From NCBI RefSeq assembly GCF_024459955.1, contig NZ_JANFXK010000008.1, positions 104,421 through 168,420 on the forward strand: a stretch of DNA of 64,000 bases. The letters are read 5' to 3'. Source of the DNA: Anaerovorax odorimutans (GTDB lineage Bacteria; Bacillota; Clostridia; Peptostreptococcales; Anaerovoracaceae). Both the position numbers and the translations under genes were made by a program. The first letter of the stretch is position 1. Each line of letters opens with the position of its first letter. This document shows, piece by piece, positions 1 through 7,921 of the stretch. Under the pieces are notes generated by a model, which saw only the letters and a program-made list of their open reading frames with translations, did no database searches and was not told the DNA's origin.

Positions 1-333
1 GCACCCAAAGACGGCCCAGCGCAAAACCTGCTCCACCGGAAGGAACCCAAAAAGAAATCCTGTATAAATATAGTAGCTGAGAAGCAGTCCGGCGAAGAAC
101 AACAGCACATGCAGCGCAGCGGCTTTTGAGGTGCGGCTGTAGTAAGCGATCACACATCCGGCAAAGACCCAGAAGGGCAACTGCGATAAAAGCTGTCCGA
201 TAATCTGCATCAGATCATGAACAGGAGTCCCATCAGCAGCAACCGTATCCAGGTATTTGGAAAGCACTCCCGCTCCGCAGCCTGCCGCAAAGACAAAGAT
301 GCAAAACAGAGTTCGTTTCATCTTAGTGCTCAT
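1..333 (-). CDS. Partial integral membrane protein, end of the trs operon
   Basis: This is the first 111 codons of a membrane protein whose 3' end lies beyond the left edge of the window. The ATG at 333-331 overlaps the TGA stop of the CoA-ligase-like gene (332-330), the ATGA arrangement typical of translational coupling, so the two belong to one operon. A second in-frame ATG lies four codons further in. The protein starts with a basic stretch and a hydrophobic segment (residues about 7-25), followed by two further hydrophobic segments (about 47-64 and 73-96), consistent with several membrane spans. I do not recognise the family. Its place at the end of the TrsS/TrsM operon suggests a role in the same molybdoenzyme-linked pathway, possibly transport, but that is inference from position only. 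Confidence 0.7.
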   Translation of the reverse strand, partial: MSTKMKRTLFCIFVFAAGCGAGVLSKYLDTVAADGTPVHDLMQIIGQLLSQLPFWVFAGCVIAYYSRTSKAAALHVLLFFAGLLLSYYIYTGFLFGFLPVEQVLRWAVFGC

Positions 334-1340
334 TCTACTTCCCGGCCTCCTTTCTTCATGCCCCGGTCTCCCACACGGCTGATTCTCTTTAAGATGCTGC
401 CGCACTTACAGGGCTCTGTAAGGAAGCTGCTCCAGTCGCCGGTACGGTAGCGGATAAACGGCATTCCCTTTCTGGTCAGGGTCGTAAAAACGATCTCGCC
501 TTCCTCTCCGTCCGGCAGGACTTGTCCCGTTACCGGGTCAATGATCTCCAGATACAGATCCAGTTCCCTGATGTGGTATCCGCAAAGCTGCGGACAGCTG
601 ACCGCACAGCCCAGTCCCATTTCCGTCATACCGTAATGCTCAAAGATCCGGCAGCCCCATGCCTCCTCAATAACCTTCTTGTTTTCCTCCGATACGTATT
701 CCGCGGAAAGCAGCACGGTGCGCATGGGAATTCTGCGGGTGTCGGCCTTTTTGGCCAGCGCCGCCAATTGGGTCGCCAGGGCAACGGTGCAGGTTACCCG
801 TTCCTTCTCCATAATCTCCAGAATTTTTTCATCGTCCGTTCCATCGGGAAGCCCGTAAGCAATTGTCCTGACGTTAAAACGTTCCAGCCCTTTTCGCAGC
901 AGATCTCCGATGGATCCGGGACGGCGGCACGGCATCAGGATCATAACCGTATCGGAAGCGTCCGTCAGCAGCTGCATTCCGTTATGAAAAAAATCAATCG
1001 TCAGTTCCTGGTCTTCTTCTGTAAAAAAGATTCGTTTCGGCAGACCCGTGGTTCCGCTGGTCTCCATGGTGACGATGCGGCTGATCTGGCTCTGGCCTAC
1101 GCATACCATATCCATACCGCGTTCGCACACGTCCGCGGGCGAAGTAAAGGCAAGCCTGCGAAAATCCTCCCAGCTCCTTACATCAGCATCCTGATACAGT
1201 TCCTTATAAAAAGGGCTGTGATTTACAGCCCAATTCACTGTTTCTTTTATTTTTTCCAGCTGATAGTTCTCTATTGTTTCCCGGCTCAGGGCTTCCACTC
1301 CCAGTTTGCTGGCAGTCCAGATATCCAGATATTTTTCCAC
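330..1340 (-). CDS. DVU_1553-type AMP-dependent CoA ligase
   Basis: A 336-residue member of the adenylate-forming (phenylacetate-CoA ligase-like) family. The AMP-binding P-loop is visible as METSGTTGLPKR, followed further on by EHYGMTEMG (the adenine-binding YGxTE motif) and a C-terminal RYRTGD motif. It is shorter than full CoA ligases (about 430 residues) and lacks most of the small C-terminal domain. The start is taken as GTG at 1340, because it shares one base with the TAG stop of the upstream C_GCAxxG gene and has GGAG about nine bases ahead; the longer ATG-initiated reading would overlap that gene by 60 bases. It is the fourth gene of the leftward trs operon. The family is known from the Desulfovibrio DVU_1551-1559 locus; the acid substrate is unknown. 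Confidence 0.85.
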   Translation of the reverse strand: MEKYLDIWTASKLGVEALSRETIENYQLEKIKETVNWAVNHSPFYKELYQDADVRSWEDFRRLAFTSPADVCERGMDMVCVGQSQISRIVTMETSGTTGLPKRIFFTEEDQELTIDFFHNGMQLLTDASDTVMILMPCRRPGSIGDLLRKGLERFNVRTIAYGLPDGTDDEKILEIMEKERVTCTVALATQLAALAKKADTRRIPMRTVLLSAEYVSEENKKVIEEAWGCRIFEHYGMTEMGLGCAVSCPQLCGYHIRELDLYLEIIDPVTGQVLPDGEEGEIVFTTLTRKGMPFIRYRTGDWSSFLTEPCKCGSILKRISRVGDRGMKKGGREVE

Positions 1341-1717
1341 TAGTCCCACTCCAGCAATTCTTCTACCTTTTGGAAGGTCGCTTCCAGCATCATCGGGCAT
1401 TTTTCCACTTTATTCAGCGGGTTTCCTTCCATTAGATCCTGGCAGTCTGTATATTGGAAAGCGTCTTCAAACCACTCCGTCAGCTCGTCTACAAGGCCCT
1501 GGCTTGCCTCTTTGGGATCTGCCAGGTACAGCAGGCAGATGGCCGCCGACAAAATACCGCAGACCCTGCCGGACCACATTCCATCGCACAGGCCCGCCAT
1601 GGCCGCGACCAGATCCTCATTTCCCTTATCCAGTCTGCGAAGCCCCATCTCCATAATCATCTGGCTGCAGCAATAGCCCTTCAACTTCAGATCTAAAATC
1701 TCCTGGTTCATAATCAT
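1340..1717 (-). CDS. DVU_1555-type C_GCAxxG_C_C family protein
   Basis: A 125-residue small cysteine-rich protein of the C_GCAxxG_C_C family. Visible parts of the pattern are GYCCSQ near residue 15, a degenerate GLCDGMWSGRVCG core around residues 42-54, and paired cysteines near 92 (YTDCQD) and 107 (EKCP). Proteins of this family are thought to bind redox-active metal or form disulfides, and many sit beside oxidoreductases, but no activity has been firmly assigned. Here it lies between TrsM (gap 27 bases) and the CoA-ligase-like gene (one-base overlap), so it is co-transcribed with them. The initiator could be the first ATG or the ATG two codons later. Its role in the molybdoenzyme locus is inference. 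Confidence 0.85.
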   Translation of the reverse strand: MIMNQEILDLKLKGYCCSQMIMEMGLRRLDKGNEDLVAAMAGLCDGMWSGRVCGILSAAICLLYLADPKEASQGLVDELTEWFEDAFQYTDCQDLMEGNPLNKVEKCPMMLEATFQKVEELLEWD

Positions 1718-1744
1718 TTCTCCTTCTTCCCCAATTTGTTTTTC

Positions 1745-2452
1745 TTATTTCGCCGGTTTTTCCGCCACCAGCATAAAGTATCCCACGCCTTTCTTCCCTT
1801 TTGCGCAGGTAATGCAATTGTCCAAAGAACCCTCCTGCAGGATTGTCTCCGCTACATAAGTATCCAGATCAGCGGAACGGTCTTCAAAAGCCTTCACTTC
1901 ATAGCCCACTTCCTCCAGATAGCGGATCATCGGGTCCTTGATGAAAGCGCCTTCAAAGCGGAAGTCAACAAAACGCATCTGCCCTTCGCCGCAGTTTTCT
2001 TCTTTGTGCGGGATCTTGGCCTGGCGTTCAGCCTCGATTTTGATGGCCTGAACCTGCCTGGGGTCCGGATTCTTCATGTAGAGGTCGCTGATAAACAGCT
2101 TGCCGCCTTTTTTCAGAACGCAGTACGCTTCGTGAAGCGCTTCGTCCGGCAGGTTGATCAGAGAAAGGGTGCATTCCATCATCACACAGTCAAAGGAAAA
2201 GGACGGAAAATCATCGAGAAACTCCCCATCGCCCATGCGCAGATCCAACTTGCCGTTTCGCTCTTTTCCTTCATTGATTTTCGCCAGATTCATGTCGATG
2301 CCTGTTACTTCATACCCATATTTGTCCTGCAGGTATTCGGCAGCTGTACCATCCCCGCAGCCCACATCCAGAACCTTCGCGCCCTCTTTCAGTCCGCATA
2401 ATTCCATCGCTTTGTCCGTAATCTCAAATTTCCCCGGTCTTATTAAACTCAT
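1745..2452 (-). CDS. trsM: TrsM, DVU_1556-type SAM-dependent methyltransferase
   Basis: A 235-residue class I methyltransferase. The SAM-binding motif I VLDVGCGDGTAAEYL lies near residues 26-40, motif II ends in GIDMN, and a later segment matches the LxPGG-like loop (VLKKGGKLFISD). The start is the ATG at 2452, because AAGGAG precedes it by seven bases; an ORF extension upstream would overlap the trsS stop region and has no ribosome site. It is the second gene of the leftward operon, 38 bases after trsS. The family name comes from the Desulfovibrio-type trs locus, in which a methyltransferase and a radical SAM protein accompany a molybdenum aldehyde oxidoreductase. The substrate is unknown; modification of a cofactor or of a small redox protein is possible. 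Confidence 0.85.
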   Translation of the reverse strand: MSLIRPGKFEITDKAMELCGLKEGAKVLDVGCGDGTAAEYLQDKYGYEVTGIDMNLAKINEGKERNGKLDLRMGDGEFLDDFPSFSFDCVMMECTLSLINLPDEALHEAYCVLKKGGKLFISDLYMKNPDPRQVQAIKIEAERQAKIPHKEENCGEGQMRFVDFRFEGAFIKDPMIRYLEEVGYEVKAFEDRSADLDTYVAETILQEGSLDNCITCAKGKKGVGYFMLVAEKPAK

Positions 2453-2490
2453 TTTCTTCTCCTTAAAACGTTTTTCTTTATCAATGGTAC

Positions 2491-3984
2491 CTATTCTTTT
2501 CGGTAAATGCTGTTGTATCCGCAAAACGGAATTAATCGATTATCCTCCGAAAGCACCTGCACCCGACAGCGTTTCAGGCGTTCCGCGTCCAGATTGCTGC
2601 TGTCCTGGAAAGCCATGCCTGTCACAGTAAAGGTATTTTGTTTATAATAAGTAAGGAACTGATCCAGGTCCATGATCTCCTCGCTGTCCTGCCCGCAGCA
2701 GCATGAGTCCTCTGCAGTCTCACAACAGCAGGTTTCTGTTTGCGGCTGCCCGCAGCAATTGCCTTCCTGCTCCGTCTCCGATGCTCCGCATGAACAGCAG
2801 CTTTCAGCTTCGTGCTCCGGTTCCGATTCCTCCGGCAGGTCCCACTTATTGAGGACAAAGTCCCGGTCCTTTTTGATGATCTCAAGGGGGTCGGTTTCCC
2901 CGCAGCAGCAGGACGCCTGCTGTGTATCACAGCAGCTGATGCCCGCTTCCCGTTCCGCTTTGCTGACCATGCACTTGATTCCGTCTTTTTCTTTCAGATA
3001 AGTGCTGTAAAAGCAGCACAGCGTATGCCCCGTGGCGATGGGGGAGAAGTCTTCATATTTAAAGCCCTGACACTGGTTTTCGATCTCATGGAGCACATCG
3101 AACATGGTCACCCGGTTTTCATGCTCCGGGTCCGGATGTCTGCCAAAAAAACTCACCGGCTGGAAATGTATCCCTTTTACTACGGCTATGTTTTCCAAAA
3201 GGAATTCCATCATGGAGCCGATGTTGTCCAGGTTTACGTTCCTTGCTACCGTGGGCACCAAAGTCACCGGCAGCCCTGCTTTTCGGCAGTTATCAATGGC
3301 CTTTTTCTTTTCCGCAAACAGCGGCTCTCCCCGCATCTGCATGTAAATTTCATCTGTGGTTCCGTCAAACTGCATGAAGATGACCGATGCTCCCGCGTCC
3401 TTCAAAGCTTTGGCATACCCATGCTCCTGTGCGATTCGCCTGCCGTTGCTGTTGATCTGAATATACGTAAAGCCTTTATCCTTTGCCAGCCGTATGATCT
3501 GCGGCAGGTCATCTCGGACTGTAGGTTCTCCTCCCGACAGTTGAATATTAAAGGGCCTCTCTTCCCCCAATTCCGTCAAAAGATCGAATTTCGCTTCCAT
3601 GTCTTTCAGTGTCGGCTCACCGGAATCAGCTGCGTCCATCTCCGCTCTGGCAAAGCAGAACGGGCAGTGCTGGTTACACCGCTTTGTAATGTCGATCAGT
3701 ACGCAGCAGGCTGTCTGCAGGTGATTTTCGCATGTTCCGCAGTGGAGCGGACATTCGTCCTGTCCGCTTCCTTTTGTTATTGCTTTTTTAGGCGGAATGT
3801 TGATGACCGGGTTTTTCACCCATGTCAGATAATCCTCCGCGCTGGCGGAAATCAACGCACGGAATTCCCCATGCTCTTCGCATTTTTTTTCAAAGAACAC
3901 CTTGCCGTCCCGCTCTGTGTAATAAGCCTTGATTGGCTTTTCACATTCAGGGCATATGCTCTGAACTTCCGATAGTCGTTTCAT
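2491..3984 (-). CDS. trsS: TrsS-type radical SAM protein with cysteine-rich insert
   Basis: A 497-residue radical SAM protein. Residues 1-90 carry paired cysteines (C11/C14, C35, C78, C82, C85) that suggest a zinc or Fe-S site. The radical SAM signature CNQHCPFC is at 103-110, followed by the LSGGEPT SAM-binding motif. An unusual segment at about 350-430 contains roughly 16 cysteines in CC and CCC clusters. The C-terminus has RLIPFCGYN, a Cys at the position where I recall selenocysteine in some homologues. No in-frame UGA is seen. The gene opens the leftward operon; the start at 3984 fits the family. Radical SAM enzymes reductively cleave SAM to start radical chemistry; the substrate here is unproven, but the locus ties it to the molybdenum hydroxylase encoded divergently. 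Confidence 0.85.
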   Translation of the reverse strand: MKRLSEVQSICPECEKPIKAYYTERDGKVFFEKKCEEHGEFRALISASAEDYLTWVKNPVINIPPKKAITKGSGQDECPLHCGTCENHLQTACCVLIDITKRCNQHCPFCFARAEMDAADSGEPTLKDMEAKFDLLTELGEERPFNIQLSGGEPTVRDDLPQIIRLAKDKGFTYIQINSNGRRIAQEHGYAKALKDAGASVIFMQFDGTTDEIYMQMRGEPLFAEKKKAIDNCRKAGLPVTLVPTVARNVNLDNIGSMMEFLLENIAVVKGIHFQPVSFFGRHPDPEHENRVTMFDVLHEIENQCQGFKYEDFSPIATGHTLCCFYSTYLKEKDGIKCMVSKAEREAGISCCDTQQASCCCGETDPLEIIKKDRDFVLNKWDLPEESEPEHEAESCCSCGASETEQEGNCCGQPQTETCCCETAEDSCCCGQDSEEIMDLDQFLTYYKQNTFTVTGMAFQDSSNLDAERLKRCRVQVLSEDNRLIPFCGYNSIYRKE

Positions 3985-4064
3985 TATATCGTCGCCTCTT
4001 TTTCTTTTATTTTCAGATCTGTCTCTTTCCCCGCAATCCTTTTTTCACAAGATGCTTATTTGTC

Positions 4065-4093
4065 ATTCTATTATAATTTTGAAAAATGGGCAA
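4065..4093 (-). promoter_or_regulatory. Candidate promoter of the trsS operon
   Basis: Reading leftward, TTGCCC (4093-4088), a 17-base spacer and TAGAAT (4070-4065) form a plausible sigma-A promoter about 80 bases ahead of trsS. A stronger TATAAT nearby has no suitably spaced -35, so the assignment is tentative. Confidence 0.45.
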
Positions 4094-4152
4094 GGGGGGC
4101 TTAAAAGGTTTTGCTCCGGAAAGGTTTTCGGCTGCGCCTGCGGGAGCATTCC

Positions 4153-4185
4153 GGTAACTTTTCTTGTTTTTTTCGAAAAGTTACC
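4153..4185. repeat. Compact hairpin copy of repeat family B
   Basis: GGTAACTTTTC and GAAAAGTTACC pair over 11 bp around an 11-base loop. The right flank GCAGTTCGCAGG closely matches the flank of the full family B copies near 48.75 and 50.08 kb, so this appears to be a collapsed copy holding only the two ends of that element. Confidence 0.6.
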
Positions 4186-4252
4186 GCAGTTCGCAGGGCT
4201 GCCGGGTCCGGCGTTGCCGTAAGGTTCAGAATCGTACAACTTGGAAAATCAA

Positions 4253-4452
4253 GGCTTTTTTAAGCAATGTACATATTTGTTCAACAACGGATTCATTTCG
4301 GCTTTGTTGTTGATGTGTTTCCAACGTTTGCGGGCTATACTCCTGTTCAAAACTGCATATTGCTCGGAATTTTCTACTGGCACGCTCCATCGTCCTTGAA
4401 AAAAGTTCAACAACCACCCAATTTCCCGCCGCATGTTGATAAAAATAGCAAT
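4253..4452 (-). repeat. Dispersed repeat family A, copy 1
   Basis: Read on the minus strand, this stretch begins ATTTTTATCAACATG, passes through TTGTTGAACTTTTTTCAAGG, and ends with CATCAACAACAAAG, then GTTGTTGAACAAATATG. It aligns along its whole length with copies at 20824-21010 and 50411-50613 and over two thirds with 41581-41715. Each end can fold into a hairpin with TCAACA/TGTTGA arms. A 70-92 codon open frame crosses it, but this frame is not convincingly protein-coding: between copies, substitutions fall almost evenly on the three codon positions. Confidence 0.8.
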
Positions 4453-4581
4453 CACAGTCACCCCCGACCAACCCGCTTACAAAATTGTAGCAAATTTTAT
4501 ACAAATTTAAGATAATTCAAATAACAGCCACTTAATACCAGCAAAGACCGCAAAATTGTACCAAAACAAAACTTTCCGCAG

Positions 4582-4611
4582 TTGACAGGCCCCGGGGCAA
4601 GCTGTTAGAAT
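4582..4611 (+). promoter_or_regulatory. Sigma-A promoter of the aldehyde oxidoreductase leader
   Basis: TTGACA at 4582-4587 and TAGAAT at 4606-4611 are separated by 18 bases. Transcription would begin just ahead of the structured leader that precedes the molybdenum hydroxylase gene. Confidence 0.7.
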
Positions 4612-4639
4612 GGGAACCGTAGTAACAATTCAATACACA

Positions 4640-4795
4640 ATCCGATTTCCGATCTCCTACGGCCGCCGAAGAAAGGCTATGGAGCCGGAAACGTTGGGTT
4701 TATGTGGAAACATGTGAGCCTCCCGCGTTTGGAAAGGTTAGTGTACATATTGATTGAGAGCTGAGGCACCGGAGGAGACCCCTTCGCAGTCTATT
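4640..4795 (+). ncRNA. Probable molybdenum cofactor (Moco) riboswitch
   Basis: The 300-base leader of the aldehyde oxidoreductase gene contains conserved-looking blocks that fit my recollection of the Moco RNA motif: GAGCCTCCC, GGAAAGG, then GAGGCACCGGAGGAGACC and CCTTCGCAG. GAGCCTCCC can pair with the later GGAGG/GAGGC segments. The context supports it strongly: the next gene binds molybdopterin and the RNA lies between a good promoter and a terminator-like hairpin. Moco riboswitches sense the cofactor and regulate its synthesis or users. I could not run a covariance search, so the identity rests on motif memory and position. Confidence 0.65.
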
Positions 4796-4816
4796 TTCTC
4801 AGCATATCGTAGATTC

Positions 4817-4845
4817 AGGCCTTTTCGACACGCGCGAAAAGGCCT
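4817..4845 (+). terminator. Terminator-like hairpin after the Moco leader
   Basis: AGGCCTTTTCG (4817-4827) pairs with CGAAAAGGCCT (4835-4845) over 11 bp, followed by a short T-rich run. Its position between the candidate riboswitch and the gene suggests a premature-termination expression platform. Confidence 0.65.
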
Positions 4846-4908
4846 TTGTTATTGGATGTGAAACGTTAAAGTAAGTTCAATTGAAAAATTAATTGGAGGC
4901 AAATTATT

Positions 4909-7824
4909 ATGAAATTGAGAAAAATGACGTTAAACATCAATGGTGCCGATCGAATGTTCATCTGTGACCCTGAAAAGGACACTTTGGCTGATGTTGTCAG
5001 ACGTTTGGGTCTTACAGGTACAAAAGTTGGCTGTGGATCCGGCGTATGCGGTTCCTGTACCGTAATGCTGGACGGCAAACTAGTTCGTTCCTGTACCAAG
5101 AAGATCGCTAAGATCGACGAATACAGTGAAGTAGTAACCATCGAAGGAATCGGAGCTCCCAGATATCTCCATCCAATCCAGGTAGCGTTCATGCATGCCG
5201 GAGCCGTACAGTGCGGTTTCTGCACACCGGGATTCATCGTATCGACTTACGCGCTGCTTCAGGAAAATCCTGATCCAACAAGAGAAGAAGTCAGAGACTG
5301 GTTCCAGAAAAACAGAAACATCTGCCGCTGCACAGGCTATAAGCAGATCGTGGACGCTGTAATGAACGCGGCAAAGGTTATGAGAGGCGAATGCGCTCTG
5401 GAAGATATTATGGTAAAACTTCCGGAAAACAAGGAATACTATGGTCAGCCGCTGGTTCGTCCCGCTGCCCTGGCAAAGGTCTGCGGACTTGCTGACTACG
5501 GCGATGACATTGAACTGAAGATGCCGGAAAACACCCTGCACGCAGTACTGGTACAGCCGAAAGTCGCTTTCCACGCAAAACTCAAATCCATCAATAAAGA
5601 AGAAGCAGAAAAGATGCCCGGCGTTTACAAGGTTGTTACGGCCGCCGATATTAAGGGACCAAACAGACTTGGATTCATGCCGTTTACACCGAGAACTCTG
5701 GCAACCGGCCAGTCCCATCCGATCTTAGTTGAAGACAAAATCTTTAACTACGGAGACGTTGTCGCTCTGGTTGTAGCCGACACAAAGGCTCACGCACAGG
5801 AAGCGGCAAAGAAAGTCACCATCGACTGGGAACAGCTGCCTGAATACAAGACTTATCTGGAAGCAGCTATGCCTGACGCCATGAGAATACACGACGATCA
5901 TCCCAACGTATGGTCCGAACAGCCCAACGTTAAGGGCGCAGGACACGATACTCCGGAATTGATCGATGAAGCTCCTTATGTAGTAGAAGGTTCCTTCTAT
6001 TCATCCAGAGAGCCGCACATGCCGATCGAAGGCGACACGGTTCAGGCTTACTGGGGCGATGACGGCCTGCTAACCGTTCATTGCAAAGCAATGCAGATTT
6101 ACGCCAACATCGGCGATATCGCAGAAGCAACCGGACTTCCTGCTGAAAAGATCAGAGTCGTTGAAAACCCGACAGGCGCAACCTTTGGCTGGGGTATCGC
6201 AGCTGCGACTTACGCAATGGCAGCGATCGCCTGCATGGCATGCGACGATATGCCGGTAGCTCTTTCCATCACCTATCCGCAGTTCATGGCTCTGTCCGGA
6301 AAGCGTGCGCCAGCGTACACCAACGGCAGACTGGCCTGTGACAAGGACGGAAAGATCATCGGAGCGGAATGGGATTGCGGTATGGACCACGGTTCTTACA
6401 ACGAACTGGGCGACGACCTGATTACAAGACCTGCCAAGTTCATGTTCTTCCCGTACAACGTTTCCAACTGTCTGGGACTGACCAGAGTTGCCTGCACCAA
6501 CCACAACTACGGTACAGCATACAGAGGCTACGGATCCCCGCAGGCCTACACTGCGTCCGAAGCGCTCATGGATATGATGGCCAAAAAGATCGGTATGGAC
6601 CCATTCGAACTGAGATACAAGAATATCGCAAGACCTGGCGATACCAACATCAACCAGTATCCTTTCCGCGAATATCCGATGGAAAAGATGATGGACATTT
6701 TAAGACCGATTTACGAAGAAGTAAAGGAACGAGTTGCCAAAGAGTCTACTCCTGAAAAGAAGAGAGGCGTAGGTATCGCCTGGGGCGGATACAACGTAAC
6801 AGAAGGTATCTTCGACCAGTGTACCGTTGCTCTGGAACTTCTTCCAAACGGCAAATTCGCCAAATACGATACTTGGCAGGATCAGGGACAGGGCGGCGAT
6901 GTCGGCGCGCTGGTTACTACGCTGGAAGCTCTCAAGCCTCTGGGTGTAACTCCTGACGATATCGTGCTGATTCAGAACGACTCCAAGTTCTGTCCTGACT
7001 CCGGCGCTACCGCATCTTCAAGACAGCACTACATGAACAGCAAGGCAGTCGTTATGGCAGCTGAAGAGCTGATGAACGCCATGAGAAAGCCGGATGGCAC
7101 TTACAGAACTTATGACGAAATGGTTGCGGAAGGAATTCCGACCAAATACGAAACCCAGTACCAGAATCCGGAAGATATGACGCTGAAATATCTGGATCCC
7201 AACACTGGCGTAGGCAACCCGACTCCTGCCTTTACCTATGCTCTGTCCATGGCGGAAGTGGAAGTTGACACTAAGACCGGCAAAGCGACTTGCCTCGGTT
7301 TCTGGTCAGTTGACGATGTAGGCGTGATTGGAAACATCGCAGCTGTTGACGGTCAGGCATATGGCGGATTATCCCATTCCATCGGCTTCGCGCTGACGGA
7401 AAACTACGAGGATGTCAAGAAGCACAGCAATATCGCTGGCGCAGGTATCCCGACCATTAAGGATATTCCTGACAACTTCAACCTGATCCACCACTGCACG
7501 CCGAGAAACACCAACCCGTTTGGTTCCTCTGGCGCGTCCGAAGCATTCCAGTCCGGCGGACATATGGCTGTTATCAACGCCATCGAGAATGCCTGCGGCG
7601 TAAGAGTTTACGAAATCCCGGCTTATCCGGAAAAGATCAAAGAAGGTCTTGAGAAGCTGGAACGGGGAGAAGAAATTCTGCCGCCTAAGAAGTACTTCCT
7701 GGGTTCGGATTTCTACGAAGAGATGGAATACATCAAGAACAATCCGATGGTTGACCTGTTCGAAGACATGTTCCCAGAGGATAAGAAGGAAACTTACGAA
7801 TCCATCACCAACATTCCGGACTAA
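4909..7824 (+). CDS. Mop-type molybdenum aldehyde oxidoreductase
   Basis: A 971-residue xanthine oxidase family enzyme in which the 2Fe-2S domains and the molybdopterin domains are on one chain with no FAD domain, as in Desulfovibrio gigas aldehyde oxidoreductase (about 907 residues). Cluster ligands are C42, C47, C50 and C62 (plant-ferredoxin type), then C102, C105, C139 and C141 (CGFC...CRC). The molybdenum part shows a glycine-rich region near residue 422 and a C-terminal SSGASEAF in which Glu878 matches the catalytic glutamate. The enzyme would oxidise an aldehyde or a related carbonyl or heterocycle by hydroxylation; electrons must leave through the 2Fe-2S centres, perhaps to the next gene product. 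The start has GGAGG eleven bases ahead. Codon use favours highly expressed codons, suggesting abundant protein. Confidence 0.92.
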   Translation: MKLRKMTLNINGADRMFICDPEKDTLADVVRRLGLTGTKVGCGSGVCGSCTVMLDGKLVRSCTKKIAKIDEYSEVVTIEGIGAPRYLHPIQVAFMHAGAVQCGFCTPGFIVSTYALLQENPDPTREEVRDWFQKNRNICRCTGYKQIVDAVMNAAKVMRGECALEDIMVKLPENKEYYGQPLVRPAALAKVCGLADYGDDIELKMPENTLHAVLVQPKVAFHAKLKSINKEEAEKMPGVYKVVTAADIKGPNRLGFMPFTPRTLATGQSHPILVEDKIFNYGDVVALVVADTKAHAQEAAKKVTIDWEQLPEYKTYLEAAMPDAMRIHDDHPNVWSEQPNVKGAGHDTPELIDEAPYVVEGSFYSSREPHMPIEGDTVQAYWGDDGLLTVHCKAMQIYANIGDIAEATGLPAEKIRVVENPTGATFGWGIAAATYAMAAIACMACDDMPVALSITYPQFMALSGKRAPAYTNGRLACDKDGKIIGAEWDCGMDHGSYNELGDDLITRPAKFMFFPYNVSNCLGLTRVACTNHNYGTAYRGYGSPQAYTASEALMDMMAKKIGMDPFELRYKNIARPGDTNINQYPFREYPMEKMMDILRPIYEEVKERVAKESTPEKKRGVGIAWGGYNVTEGIFDQCTVALELLPNGKFAKYDTWQDQGQGGDVGALVTTLEALKPLGVTPDDIVLIQNDSKFCPDSGATASSRQHYMNSKAVVMAAEELMNAMRKPDGTYRTYDEMVAEGIPTKYETQYQNPEDMTLKYLDPNTGVGNPTPAFTYALSMAEVEVDTKTGKATCLGFWSVDDVGVIGNIAAVDGQAYGGLSHSIGFALTENYEDVKKHSNIAGAGIPTIKDIPDNFNLIHHCTPRNTNPFGSSGASEAFQSGGHMAVINAIENACGVRVYEIPAYPEKIKEGLEKLERGEEILPPKKYFLGSDFYEEMEYIKNNPMVDLFEDMFPEDKKETYESITNIPD

Positions 7825-7868
7825 ACACTTTGTGTGGAATTGTGTGTGGTAATAGTATAATACGATTG

Positions 7869-7898
7869 TATCGGCTTAAGGGTCACCTTAAGCCGATA
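7869..7898 (+). terminator. Hairpin between aldehyde oxidoreductase and dicluster gene
   Basis: TATCGGCTTAAGG and CCTTAAGCCGATA form a perfect 13-bp stem with a four-base loop. Only a short T-rich run follows, so it may attenuate rather than stop transcription into the next gene. A TATAAT at 7856-7861 just ahead could mark an extra promoter, but no good -35 was found. Confidence 0.6.
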
Positions 7899-7921
7899 CT
7901 TGTATGGAGAGATGATTGCTT

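Noticed and set aside
4226..4504. 92-codon reading frame as a small gene
   Set aside because: It overlaps repeat family A; the frame is closed in copy 4, truncated in copy 3, and substitutions between copies do not favour third codon positions.
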